Assembly: GCA_946965045.2 (NCBI GenBank)
Contig: OX337232.1
Coordinates: forward strand, 620,001 to 684,000
Length of the DNA: 64,000 bases
From: Epithemia pelagica
Taxonomy: Eukaryota > Bacillariophyta > Bacillariophyceae > Surirellales > Surirellaceae
Direction: 5' to 3'
Positions 50,501 through 59,313 of the stretch are shown piece after piece (the stretch's first letter is position 1; every line of letters starts with the position of its first letter). The translations under genes were made by a program, and so were the position numbers. The notes beneath the pieces were generated by a model. It searched no databases. It was not told the origin of the DNA and saw nothing but the letters and a program-made list of their open reading frames with translations.

Positions 50501-52963
50501 TCAATTCCTGCAGAGTTTTGTAAGAACAAACTGCTTTGTTGTCTGCAAACGATTGATACAAATGTCATGTCCCCGAAATTTCCCCACCAATTCGTTTACC
50601 AGGGAATCTAGAAAAGGCTCAACCATTTGCCTTCGTGTGTTTTCCGTTTCATAACTACCACCATTCGGGACCTGAAGAGCGGGGAGTTTTGGAGGCACCC
50701 ACGATTGAATCTGACCGACGACTTTCTGAACGTCGTCAATCTCATTTTTGCTCTCATATGGACCATGAAGAGCATGAAGGAAGTTGCCATCATGAACTAC
50801 TATATTTCGCGCTGGTGGCCAATTCAGCAGCACGCTCGATGGGACTGTTTTGACAAAAAAGCTCAGTCCCGATAAAATGGCACAGATCGCTTCAGTTCGA
50901 TGTTCTTGAGTTTGCAATGCAGCATCCATTTTACCCAAAAGCATCCCTCTCCAACGTTTGTTCTGAGCTCGTTTACCTTGGATAAGTTCATCAAGCACCT
51001 GCATCCCAACTTTGGACCATAGATACTGCAGGCCTTCTTGGTCAATGCTGATTTCCTCGCTGATTTCCTTGTCTTGCGAGATGAGGCGGAAAGTGAGTTC
51101 CTCCACTTGTTTATATACACAAGTTTCGGCCATGGCAAAGGTTGTTGCAGGTTCCAAAGCCGATCTTATACCGTTCAATTCTTGCTGGCGCTTCTTATCA
51201 TTTTCTTGGAGTTTCGTAATCTGACGGGCCTGAGCTTCTTGATTCTCTCGCAGAGCTTTGTTGTCCGTCCGGAGAGCTTTCATCTCATTGGACAGAAAGT
51301 CCATTTTCTTGGAGAGGTCAAAGGCTTCGCGGGGATCCGGTTTGTCGGCACCCCACAAGGTGGCAGCCGTTTCGTTGGGTTGGACCGGACCGACATTTTC
51401 TATACACAAACACGTCCAAAGACAAACACCATGGTGAGAGAGTGAGGAGAGAAGTCTGGTTCTCCATGGTCCGTGCCACACATAAAGAGGACTTCTTCTA
51501 CTACTAGAACACGTACCATCCAAGAGAGAAAAGGAGGGAAGCAATTGTGTGGCATCGTAGGGTTTCCAGGCCACGGCATCCCCATCGGCACTGCATTTCA
51601 AGGCGCGGAGCCAGGTAAAGGTGACGAGGGCACCCGAGGGATCGCACACGTACGTGCCTTCGCCGACAATGGCCGTTTGCAAACAAATGCCGGCATAGCC
51701 CCCCTGTCCCAATTTGATGCGGGCATGGGGCGCCAAGGCCACATCAATTGTGGTACGATTGCCCAAGACAATGCCCTTGTTGGAAATTTGCGTCCGCAAG
51801 TCTTCACTAAAGTGCGAATGAAAGGGCGGTTCTCGCGGTGTAGTACTGTTGTTACTTGTGGCTCCTCCTTCGCCGGCGGTCCCTTCACCTCCTCCTTCCG
51901 TATTGGTTCGTCGATTGCCTCCATTGGTGCGTCGATTGTTGTTGCCGCCGCCGGGTCCACCGCGTGAGGAACGCCCCCGTCCTCGTCCCCCATTCTTGGT
52001 ATCTGTTGGGGCCGTGCCTCCTTCGGGTTCGGCGGCCGCCGCGGCCGCATCGTCAGTGGCGTCACCCTCACCCGACGTTGGTCGATTGCGTCGTGGTTGA
52101 CGAGGCGGCGGCACAATGGGACTTCCATCCCGATTGGTCACATTGACCGCCTTGAGACGACCGGAATCGGCTTCTTTTTCCACATCAAATTTCACTTCGG
52201 AATCGCCCTGGAAACAATGAGCGAACGAACCAAACAAAAAACACAGAGGTGAGTACTTCTAGCCTGGAGAAAGCACAGTGTTGCTGTTGCTGTTTCATGG
52301 GGCATCACAGAACGACACAATCCACGAACGACGCCACACAATTTACAATCGAGCCATGGTCAACACGAAACCAAGCAGGCCGTTGCATCGAGCATAATTT
52401 AACGGTACTGCTTCCAGAAACCAAAGAAATTGTAGTTTCTTGGTCGCTTCCAACTTGATAGGCAGATATATTTCTTCCTTATTCCATTACGAAGATTTCT
52501 TTTTTTCTCCTTTCCCCATTGCTTCATTCATCCACACACATGAGCAATTTGGCAGGTCTTGATTTGTCGCTTGTCGTCGAAACGATTTGGAAGGTACAAA
52601 AACCATGTTCCTTGGTATCTTTCTTTGATTCGTTCTTGACAAATTATACAGTCTCTTGCCTTGGCCGACGAACTGCGTTCCGGAATGGTTCTCACGCTCC
52701 CAGGATCAACGACACACTCAAAGACATTGACTCTTCTCTCTTGCGCGCGAGACAAATACACACACACTACAACAAACACTACTCACCGCCAAGGTTCGAA
52801 ATTGTCCATTGGTGACAATGCCCGTTTGATGGACAAAAATTTCTTCCGTCAAGGTCGAATTCACCGGTGTCAAGAATCCAAAGCCTTTGCGATTGGAAAA
52901 CCACTTGACCGTCCCTTCGACACCCGTCATGTGAATCGTATTAGTATTGTTGGAATCGGTCAT
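50501..52963 (-). CDS. Cold-shock-domain protein fused to a family X C-terminal domain (family X protein 3)
   Basis: Three exons on minus: 52787-52963, 51517-52207, 50501-51399; 588 aa. Introns 52208-52786 (GTGAGT, 579 bp) and 51400-51516 (GTACGT, 117 bp); phases agree. Residues about 12-85 are a cold-shock domain with RNP1 (GTVKWFSNRKGFGFLTP) and RNP2 (EIFVHQTGI), completed across intron 1 as FRTLA|GDSEVKFDVE and ending RLKAVNVTNRDGSP. An Arg/Gly-rich tract (RGRGRSSRGGPGGG) follows, as in RNA-binding proteins, then a folded-looking region (ARIKLGQGGYAGICLQTAIV) and ATLWGADKPDPREAF. From there a coiled coil (MKALRTDNKALRENQEAQAR) leads into the family X domain (MAETCVYKQVEELTFRLIS, EGLQYLWSKVG, EAICAILSGLSFFVKTVP, VLLNWPPARN, ending LTKLCRN). 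Likely a nucleic-acid chaperone with an added module. Confidence 0.78.
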
Positions 52964-53108
52964 GATTGCAAAAAATGACTAAAAATGACTACCAACCAAA
53001 AATCCAAAACAATGTAGATTGAGGAACAAGGGTGCCGGTAGAGACGAGACTGGAGCAAACAAGAAGTAAGACAACAGGAACAAGAGAGAGGAACCAAAAC
53101 TTGTGTTG

Positions 53109-53141
<33 letters not shown>

Positions 53142-53446
53142 ACAAACGACTCACTTCTTGGAAGAACGCCACCAGAAGGAAAAAAAGATCGTTTGCCGAA
53201 GAAAAGGTGTGCGGGGAAAGCAGTCCCGGTTCTGGCCCCGAACTCCACAGAGGACGACCTATCTGCGACCATTCAATGGTTTACGAACGTCCGCTACCCC
53301 TTCCTACCGGCAGGCATAGGCATAGGTATCGTTCCATCTGCCGTGTGAGACCGCAATCTCTGTGTCATCCACCCAATATCATGGAATGAACAACGCCGTT
53401 CTAGCAGGGGCTCTATGAGTATTATGTACAAATGTCTATGGAACGA
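52964..53446. other. Intergenic region
   Basis: About 480 bp containing the promoter of the cold-shock gene. A CAG/CAA-rich run lies near 53112-53140. Nothing else supported. Confidence 0.5.
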
Positions 53447-54265
53447 TTAGGAACTGTCGGGCACAGTCGTTGTCGTTGGTGGATCGGTTGTTCCAAAAAA
53501 GTCTTGTTTCCACGCCGCTGGATTGCGCGACTGCCATTGCCGACAGGCATGGCGTCGCACCGTTTTGCTGGCGGTCGTTTCGACCAATCGTCCATAGCGT
53601 TGGTCGGGCGACAAGCGCAATTCTTGTAGGGATCGACGATGACGATGACGTTCATACTCGTGCACCGTGACGCAGGGGCCCTGACAATAGGTCCAGCCCA
53701 AACTCAAGCAATAGCCGCCCACCAAACAAGCCGGTGCATCGCCCACCACGACCGGATAGGACCGAATTTGCAAGGTCGAAAAGGAAACCTGACGACGATT
53801 CCGATTTTGTAAAGGGCGATTGGAAGTAGAAGCCAGGCAACTGCGACGACGACAAGTTGAATCGGAAACCGAACAAGGAACGTACGGTATTCTGTGTGGT
53901 TCCCCAGCTGGACAAGACGCAGCAAGAGATTCGGAGCAAGGCGCAACGGGTGTCGTTGCCGTCCCACCAGAGGCAGAATCTTGTGGTGGTGGTTTTTGTG
54001 GTTATTCCTGGCCCTCCCTTTGTGTGGATCCAAGAGAAGCATGCTGCGCCCCCGACTCGGATTCCGTGGTTGGGTCCGGTTCGGGTTCGTCGTCCACGAA
54101 TTGGTTAGTGCCAACTTCCTCACTGTGTTCCACCATTACCGGACAGGGAGGATCGGAAGAGGGAATCTTTTTCTCCTTCTGGAAGTCCTTTTGGTCACGG
54201 CTGTTGTTGCTGTGGGTTCGGAGCAAACACCGATGGACGAGCATGCTTCCTCGACGACGTCCCAT
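53447..54265 (-). CDS. Cys-rich candidate protein, two-exon model or stop-interrupted
   Basis: One minus-strand frame is open from beyond 54265 to the stop at 53447 except for a TAA at 54002-54004. The stop is removed, in phase, by an intron 53980-54123 (GTGAGG donor, CCACAAG acceptor). This gives exons 54124-54265 and 53447-53979 and a protein of 224 aa. The C-terminal exon looks coding: PCSESLAASCPAGEPHRIPY, CSVSDSTCRRRSCLAS, DAPACLVGGYCLSLGWTYCQ. Cys pairs suggest an extracellular or lumenal part. A hydrophobic stretch (LGIVCSILII) lies in frame just upstream of the ATG, so the true first exon may be elsewhere. The alternative is a pseudogene with a premature stop. Function not recognised. 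Confidence 0.42.
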
Positions 54266-55030
54266 GATAATGAGAATGCTACAAACAATTCCGAGGGATG
54301 TATGATATCGTCGTGTGACCTGGCGTGCATGAGCTTGTTGTTGTTGTTGTTGTTCGTGGGACGACGGACGCACAAACCAAACGACAAGGAACCACAACCA
54401 ACCACAACCACAACCACAACCAACCCAAACCAACCAACAAGGAAACGACCCAACCAAACAAGGAAACCACCAAGCTCAAACAAACAGCCAAGGATGGGAA
54501 GCCCGCTTTGTGTGGTTCTTTGGATGGGTGGTGTCGCTCTTCCAAGGACACACACGAAACGCAACAATCGTTGGCGTTGAGAGGAGGTTTGCGCCTTGTG
54601 TTCCAAAATGACCACACAACGAACAAAACGAATGGAAGGAAGGAAGGAAGGATGAATAGTTTTGGATGCGTCGTCTGTCCTCGCTGGTGGCACGCCGAGC
54701 TGCTCTAAGTGGAAGGAGTATTCCACATACAACTAGAGACCAGACGAATTTGGCCGGCGCTCTCCTCATCCGTTGAGGCCGGATCGTAGATTCGATTCCC
54801 TAAGTACTCTTGCAATATGATGTATCTACAGAATACATTATTCCATTATTCGACAGAGGAGGAGCGTCCGTTGCATCCGGGATCAAACTGCCGGCGGCAC
54901 ACAACGAACCTGAATGGAACTGCAAAAAGTGTCAATGGTCATTCTCCCCCAATAAATACCCGTAGACAGACAGACCGACAGCAGCTTGTGCCCATGACGT
55001 GCTTCCGAGTTTTAACGCGACCACATACAT
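54266..55030. other. Intergenic region
   Basis: About 760 bp. It is low-complexity with AACCA/ACAAC repeats near 54390-54460 that create mirror-image open frames on both strands. A GTAGATTCGATTCCC motif at 54785-54800 recalls a tRNA T-arm but no tRNA fold was found. Confidence 0.45.
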
Positions 55031-55382
55031 TGGTCGTGGAAGCACGACTCACTCCTCACACACAAGGCCTCGTCAAGAACATGGTCGAGTGGTCCGAATC
55101 GGTCCTCTGTCTAGAGATGTTGAAAATTCTATATCGGCAAGGCATGACTTGTGGATTGATTCCTTCTCGTTGGGTGGTGTTGGACAAGAGCGCACTGTCA
55201 GAATGACACTCCAAACGACGACCCAACCGAACCAAGGGTGGTGCTGTTTGTCTTCGAGCAGCCGTCGTCGTTGTCGTCGTGTCGGGACGGGCGGCGCGTG
55301 GCTGGTAATTGCCGTGTTGGTTCTGGTACAGTGGTGGAGTCCGGTAAGATTCCCACAACCTGACCAAACGATTCTTCTGTGA
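55030..55382 (+). pseudogene. Truncated duplicate of the sulfotransferase 5' region
   Basis: This block is a diverged copy of 57310-57640. It starts at CTCACACACAAGGCCTCGTC and includes GGATTGATTCCTTCTCGTTG, GGTGGTGTTGGACAA and the first about 45 codons (ATG at 55203: MTLQTTTQPNQGWCCLSSSS, then AWLVIAVLVLVQWWSP). After that the sequences diverge and the frame ends at 55380. No PAPS-binding motif follows. It keeps the promoter, 5' UTR, start and signal anchor of the intact gene, so it could still be transcribed. Confidence 0.75.
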
Positions 55383-55945
55383 GGACCCCGGGAGGATGGA
55401 CGACGCATCCTCGTCCTCGTATCATTGTTCGCCTTTGATCCGGGCCGTCCATTCTGTTACAAACAACCACAACAACGACACTAGGGTGCGGTTCCCCCCA
55501 GCCACCACCACCAATTTGGTTTCTTTCAATTTCCGACACTGTTCAACCTCGCTGGTTCTTGGTCGCATCTGTTCCCCTCGAGTAGTAGTTTGGAATACCA
55601 ACCGGCAGTGCATTCGTCTTGTCCCCGTCGGGGAACGCTCCTCCACAAGCCCCCAACGATACTTCATTCCCTTCCAAAGACTATGGATTCGACAAATTTC
55701 CGGCAAGCGCAACGCTGCCATTGTATTTCACATCTTTCTTCTTCGACGCTCTTGATCTTTCTAGTAGCAGCTTGTATGCGTTCCTGAAGCAGAAGCGACG
55801 AGACTCGAGAATCGGGTTTCCGAAGGATGGTCGTGACTGCGGAACCGTGTTGGGGGTACCATATACTCGGCCAAACTGGTACTACTGTCGTACGGAACCT
55901 ACGGTGGATTCGACCGAGTCCATCCCGCACTGCCAGGACCGTCCC
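55383..55945. other. Intergenic region
   Basis: About 560 bp with short open frames on both strands (55396-55755 plus, 55422-55721 minus) and no recognisable domain. It is not homologous to the coding region of the sulfotransferase, so the duplicate stops before it. Confidence 0.45.
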
Positions 55946-57178
55946 TTATTCTTCCGAGCGGAACAGTTCGACCAGCCGGCGATTGGGATTTTGGAAGGAT
56001 CTGGCGACCGCCAAAAAATCACGTTCGCTGCTGGTTCCAGCCATGCGGTGGTCGTCGTCCTGGCCCTGCAACGTGTTGACTTGGTCATTCGACGAGGTTT
56101 CCGATGCTGCGGGCGGGCCGGATGGAAGAAGGGCCATGCCATGATACGACGAGTAGTTGATCGCTGCTTTGACCGCCATACAAAACGGATCTGGCAGACT
56201 GCTGGTGAGGCCGGCCCTGCCAATGGCAATCTTTATGTTGCTCCAATCCACGTCCTTTTTTGGCTCCGGCACGTGGATCGATTGCGGACTTTTGGGATTC
56301 CGGAGTTCCGCCAAAAGTCGTCGCCATTGCTGATAGGGTTGATGGGTTCGGCCCTCGTCAGGTCCAAAATTCTCCTCGACGGGGTGCTGCAAATCGGAGG
56401 AAGCGAGTCCCTTGAGGAATGCCTCTAGCAGGTGCCGCCCTTGTTCAACCTGCGCCTGGACTGGGCCATTGCTACCGGAAATCGCATCGGCCATGGACAA
56501 AACTTGCCCTTGACAGAAAGGAGCATCCTCTCCGAACGTAATTGCCATGACATTGTATTTGTCTGTACCATTCCAACCCAAAACATCTTCCAGGTCGAGG
56601 AGGGGAATCGTGAGCATGGACGGCGGTTGGGAGTCATAGTGAAGCCCCTGCCAAAACAGGTAGAACTTGTTGTACTTGTGGTGTGTTAGGCCGCTGTGAC
56701 GTATCTTTTTGGAGGAACTGGTAGGTTGGACACCATGTAAGAGCTTGAATCGAGTTTCTTTCGTGCCGTCTACGTTTCCGGTGGCTGCACCTGCCATGTA
56801 CCCAAAGGCTTTGGAACACAACTTGTCGTCGTTGGACAGTAAATGTGCCGTTTCCGCCCCAAAGTTCCGAAACAAATCAAACCGCGTGTTGTTGGACTGA
56901 CTTGTCGTGTTGGTGGCATCGGATGTCGTCTCTGTCGTCGGAGCCATTGGGTCGTTGTGGAAATTCGAATCGTTCACAGTTTCCGGGTACAACGCCCGTG
57001 CTTGACTCCGAGTCCGGACCATGGCATGGTACCAACGACGGTCAATGACGGTTGCCACTGGTTCCCATAGTTCCTCCAGGTTGGAAAAGAAGATTCCTTT
57101 GTTTCTCGCATCTTTCTCTTCCGGGGAAAGACCATGAAGGAAGGCGTGGATCTCTTGAAGCCTCGCTGCCTTGGTCAT
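55946..57178 (-). CDS. Orphan soluble protein, possibly HNH-like
   Basis: 410 aa from the ATG at 57178 (MTKAARLQEIHAFLHGLSPE); the open frame reaches further upstream only through non-ATG codons. There is no signal peptide. An N-terminal helical part (ELWEPVATVIDRRWYHAMVR) precedes a Thr/Asn-rich linker. The centre is well ordered: HSGLTHHKYNKFYLFWQGLH, MLTIPLLDLEDVLGWNG, YNVMAITFGEDAPFC. The pattern LxHxxxNKF...IPxxxxxxxxxWNG recalls, from memory only, a region of diatom proteins annotated as HNH-nuclease-like; I see no convincing HNH active site, so this is weak. The C-terminal half is helical (VEQGRHLLEAFLKGLASSD). It lies between the truncated and intact copies of the sulfotransferase 5' region, so it may have arrived in, or been trapped by, that duplication. 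Confidence 0.62.
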   Translation of the reverse strand: MTKAARLQEIHAFLHGLSPEEKDARNKGIFFSNLEELWEPVATVIDRRWYHAMVRTRSQARALYPETVNDSNFHNDPMAPTTETTSDATNTTSQSNNTRFDLFRNFGAETAHLLSNDDKLCSKAFGYMAGAATGNVDGTKETRFKLLHGVQPTSSSKKIRHSGLTHHKYNKFYLFWQGLHYDSQPPSMLTIPLLDLEDVLGWNGTDKYNVMAITFGEDAPFCQGQVLSMADAISGSNGPVQAQVEQGRHLLEAFLKGLASSDLQHPVEENFGPDEGRTHQPYQQWRRLLAELRNPKSPQSIHVPEPKKDVDWSNIKIAIGRAGLTSSLPDPFCMAVKAAINYSSYHGMALLPSGPPAASETSSNDQVNTLQGQDDDHRMAGTSSERDFLAVARSFQNPNRRLVELFRSEE

Positions 57179-57483
57179 GGTGGTGGTTTGGGTGCTGTTT
57201 TGTATGGCAGTTTGCAAGTGCGTCCTTTGTGGAGCAGCGGAGGGCCGCCCGCATCGCGACCGAATAATTGGTCGCGTCAGCGCGCACGTCGGTCGACTCA
57301 ATTTTCCAGTCCAACGGACTCCTCACACACAAGGCCTCGTCAAGAATAACATGGTATGGTCCGACTCAAACTCGGTCCTCTGTCTACCTAGATCTTGAAT
57401 TGTATATCAGCAAGAGACACTTGTGAATTGATTCCTTCTCGTTGGGTGGTGTTGGACAAAAGTGCACTGTCCCTTTTTCCAGA

Positions 57484-59049
57484 ATGACACTCCAAACGAC
57501 GACCCAACCGAACCAACAAGGGTGGTGCTTCTTGTCTTCTTGCAGCAGCCGTCGTCATTGTCGTCGTGTCGTGACGGGCGGCTCGTGGCTGGCCATTGCC
57601 GTGTTGGTTCTGGTCCAGTGGACGAGTCCGGTAGTATGGAGAAATGGGACTCCATACAACAACAACAACCACCACAACACTGCAAGACTCTTGCCAGTGG
57701 CACCCTCGTTCTCCACCCGCGTCTGGATTCCACCAAGCGAAACGGTCCCTACATCCAACCACAACTCCAACTCCAACCACAACCACAAGCGCAACCACAC
57801 AACTGGTGGGGTGGTCCGTCACGGCCGCTGGAGCGACACCCGGATTCCACCCCCGATCCCCGATCCGCAACGCTGGGGACCTCATGCCAAACAACTCGAA
57901 TGTCTGGTCGACCACGACGACAACCACGACAAGTCACCCACCAATGCATCCCAATCATCTCAACCATTGGTGCCCCACGCCATTTTACTGGGGGTCATGA
58001 AGGGGGGAACCCAAGCCCTGACCATGTACTTGTCGGAACATGCAAACGTCGCCACGGCCCGTGGCTTTGTCGAACCCCATTACTTTGATCGACGCTTGAT
58101 TCAAACGGCCCAGGGCATTCCCCAAGGCCTCAATCGACACGTGTATCAACAACAGTTGGAACAGCGCTATCAGGATAGTTTCTCCAACAACAAGAATCGC
58201 CACAACAAAATTGTCATTGACGATACTCCCTACTTGTTGGCCGGGGGCGATCGCATGGCGCGAGCCATTTTGTGCATTGCGCCCTGGACGAAATGGATTG
58301 TCCTGTTGCGGAATCCCATGGACCGCATCGAATCGCAATATCGCTATTACATTCAAGGACAATACAATCAACGACAACGAGCGCAAAAACGACAACAACG
58401 AGAACGACAAGAACAAGGTCGCCCCGAGACTCGTTCTACCCAGCACAACTCTACGACATGGACCCAAGCCGTGTCCCAAGCTGGAACAACCACAACCACA
58501 AAAGCAACCATGACGCAGGACTTTGTCGATTGGGAAACGTGGATCGAAGCCGATTTGCAACTCTTGTACGAAACAGGTGTCTTGCGACATTCGTGGACGA
58601 ACCAAGCCGAATTTGACGCCTTTGCCGGATCGCCCGCCGAGCGCAGGGCCTGGCGAAAGTATATTTTGCATCCCCGGGGCTGTCAATTGATTGTCGGCAA
58701 ATCCCTCTATGCCATTCAGTTGGACGTGTATTGGGCCGCCATGGATCAGGCCGGCAAACCGCGCTCCGACTTGTTGATTCTCCAATCCGAAACGCTCAAA
58801 ACCAATACGCAAGCCGTCTACCATCAAGTCTTACAGCATTTGCACTTGGCGCCGCATACCCTCCACAATCCCCAACCGCGCCATGTCACGCGATCGCCCG
58901 TATTCATACCACCCATGCCACGAGCATTACGAGACAAGCTCGAGGCCATTCTCCAACCCTACCAGGATCGATTGCTTCGACAGCTAGGGTGGAATTCCAC
59001 TGTGTGGACGACAACAACGATAACGACAAACACAACAACAACGACATGA
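57484..59049 (+). CDS. Golgi-type PAPS-dependent sulfotransferase
   Basis: Single exon of 521 aa from the ATG at 57484; an in-frame ATG at 57442 would precede the anchor with extra residues and is absent from the duplicated copy's frame. Type II topology: a short basic N-terminus, a signal anchor (WLAIAVLVLVQWTSPVV) and an Asn/His/Thr-rich stem. The catalytic domain has the 5'-phosphosulfate-binding loop AILLGVMKGGTQALTMYLSE and the 3'-phosphate motif WIVLLRNPMDRIESQYRYY. VEPHYFD between them is the usual heparan/carbohydrate sulfotransferase spacer region, and PRGCQLIVGKSLYAIQLDVY a later element. The reaction is transfer of sulfate from PAPS to a glycan or protein acceptor in the secretory pathway; the acceptor is unknown. 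A Gln/Arg-rich insert follows the 3' motif. A truncated copy of its 5' end lies at 55030-55382. Confidence 0.87.
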   Translation: MTLQTTTQPNQQGWCFLSSCSSRRHCRRVVTGGSWLAIAVLVLVQWTSPVVWRNGTPYNNNNHHNTARLLPVAPSFSTRVWIPPSETVPTSNHNSNSNHNHKRNHTTGGVVRHGRWSDTRIPPPIPDPQRWGPHAKQLECLVDHDDNHDKSPTNASQSSQPLVPHAILLGVMKGGTQALTMYLSEHANVATARGFVEPHYFDRRLIQTAQGIPQGLNRHVYQQQLEQRYQDSFSNNKNRHNKIVIDDTPYLLAGGDRMARAILCIAPWTKWIVLLRNPMDRIESQYRYYIQGQYNQRQRAQKRQQRERQEQGRPETRSTQHNSTTWTQAVSQAGTTTTTKATMTQDFVDWETWIEADLQLLYETGVLRHSWTNQAEFDAFAGSPAERRAWRKYILHPRGCQLIVGKSLYAIQLDVYWAAMDQAGKPRSDLLILQSETLKTNTQAVYHQVLQHLHLAPHTLHNPQPRHVTRSPVFIPPMPRALRDKLEAILQPYQDRLLRQLGWNSTVWTTTTITTNTTTTT

Positions 59050-59313
59050 ATGCATCGCAAGGAGAAACAACCATATTCGAACGACCAGGCAGAACACGCG
59101 CAAGCAAGAGTCTTGTCGTGTTCCACAGAAAGCCATGTAACATTTTATAATACTATTATAGTCTTGTGGAAGAAACTGATTCTTGACAGTTCCAACCACG
59201 ATGCATTAAAAATGGTTGATCCGTGCTTGGATCTCTAGTGTCCCACAAGTTGACTACCCAAAAGACCATGCAATCTTCTTTCGTGCAACACCATGCTGTT
59301 CCTTTTTGAGAGC

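Noticed and set aside
54750-54815. tRNA-like T-arm motif
   Set aside because: A GTAGATTCGATTCCC-like stretch is present but no acceptor stem, anticodon arm or D-arm could be paired. No tRNA, rRNA or other RNA gene is supported anywhere in the window.
57985-58827. Minus-strand 280-codon frame opposite the sulfotransferase
   Set aside because: The sense frame carries both PAPS-binding motifs; the antisense frame has no domain.
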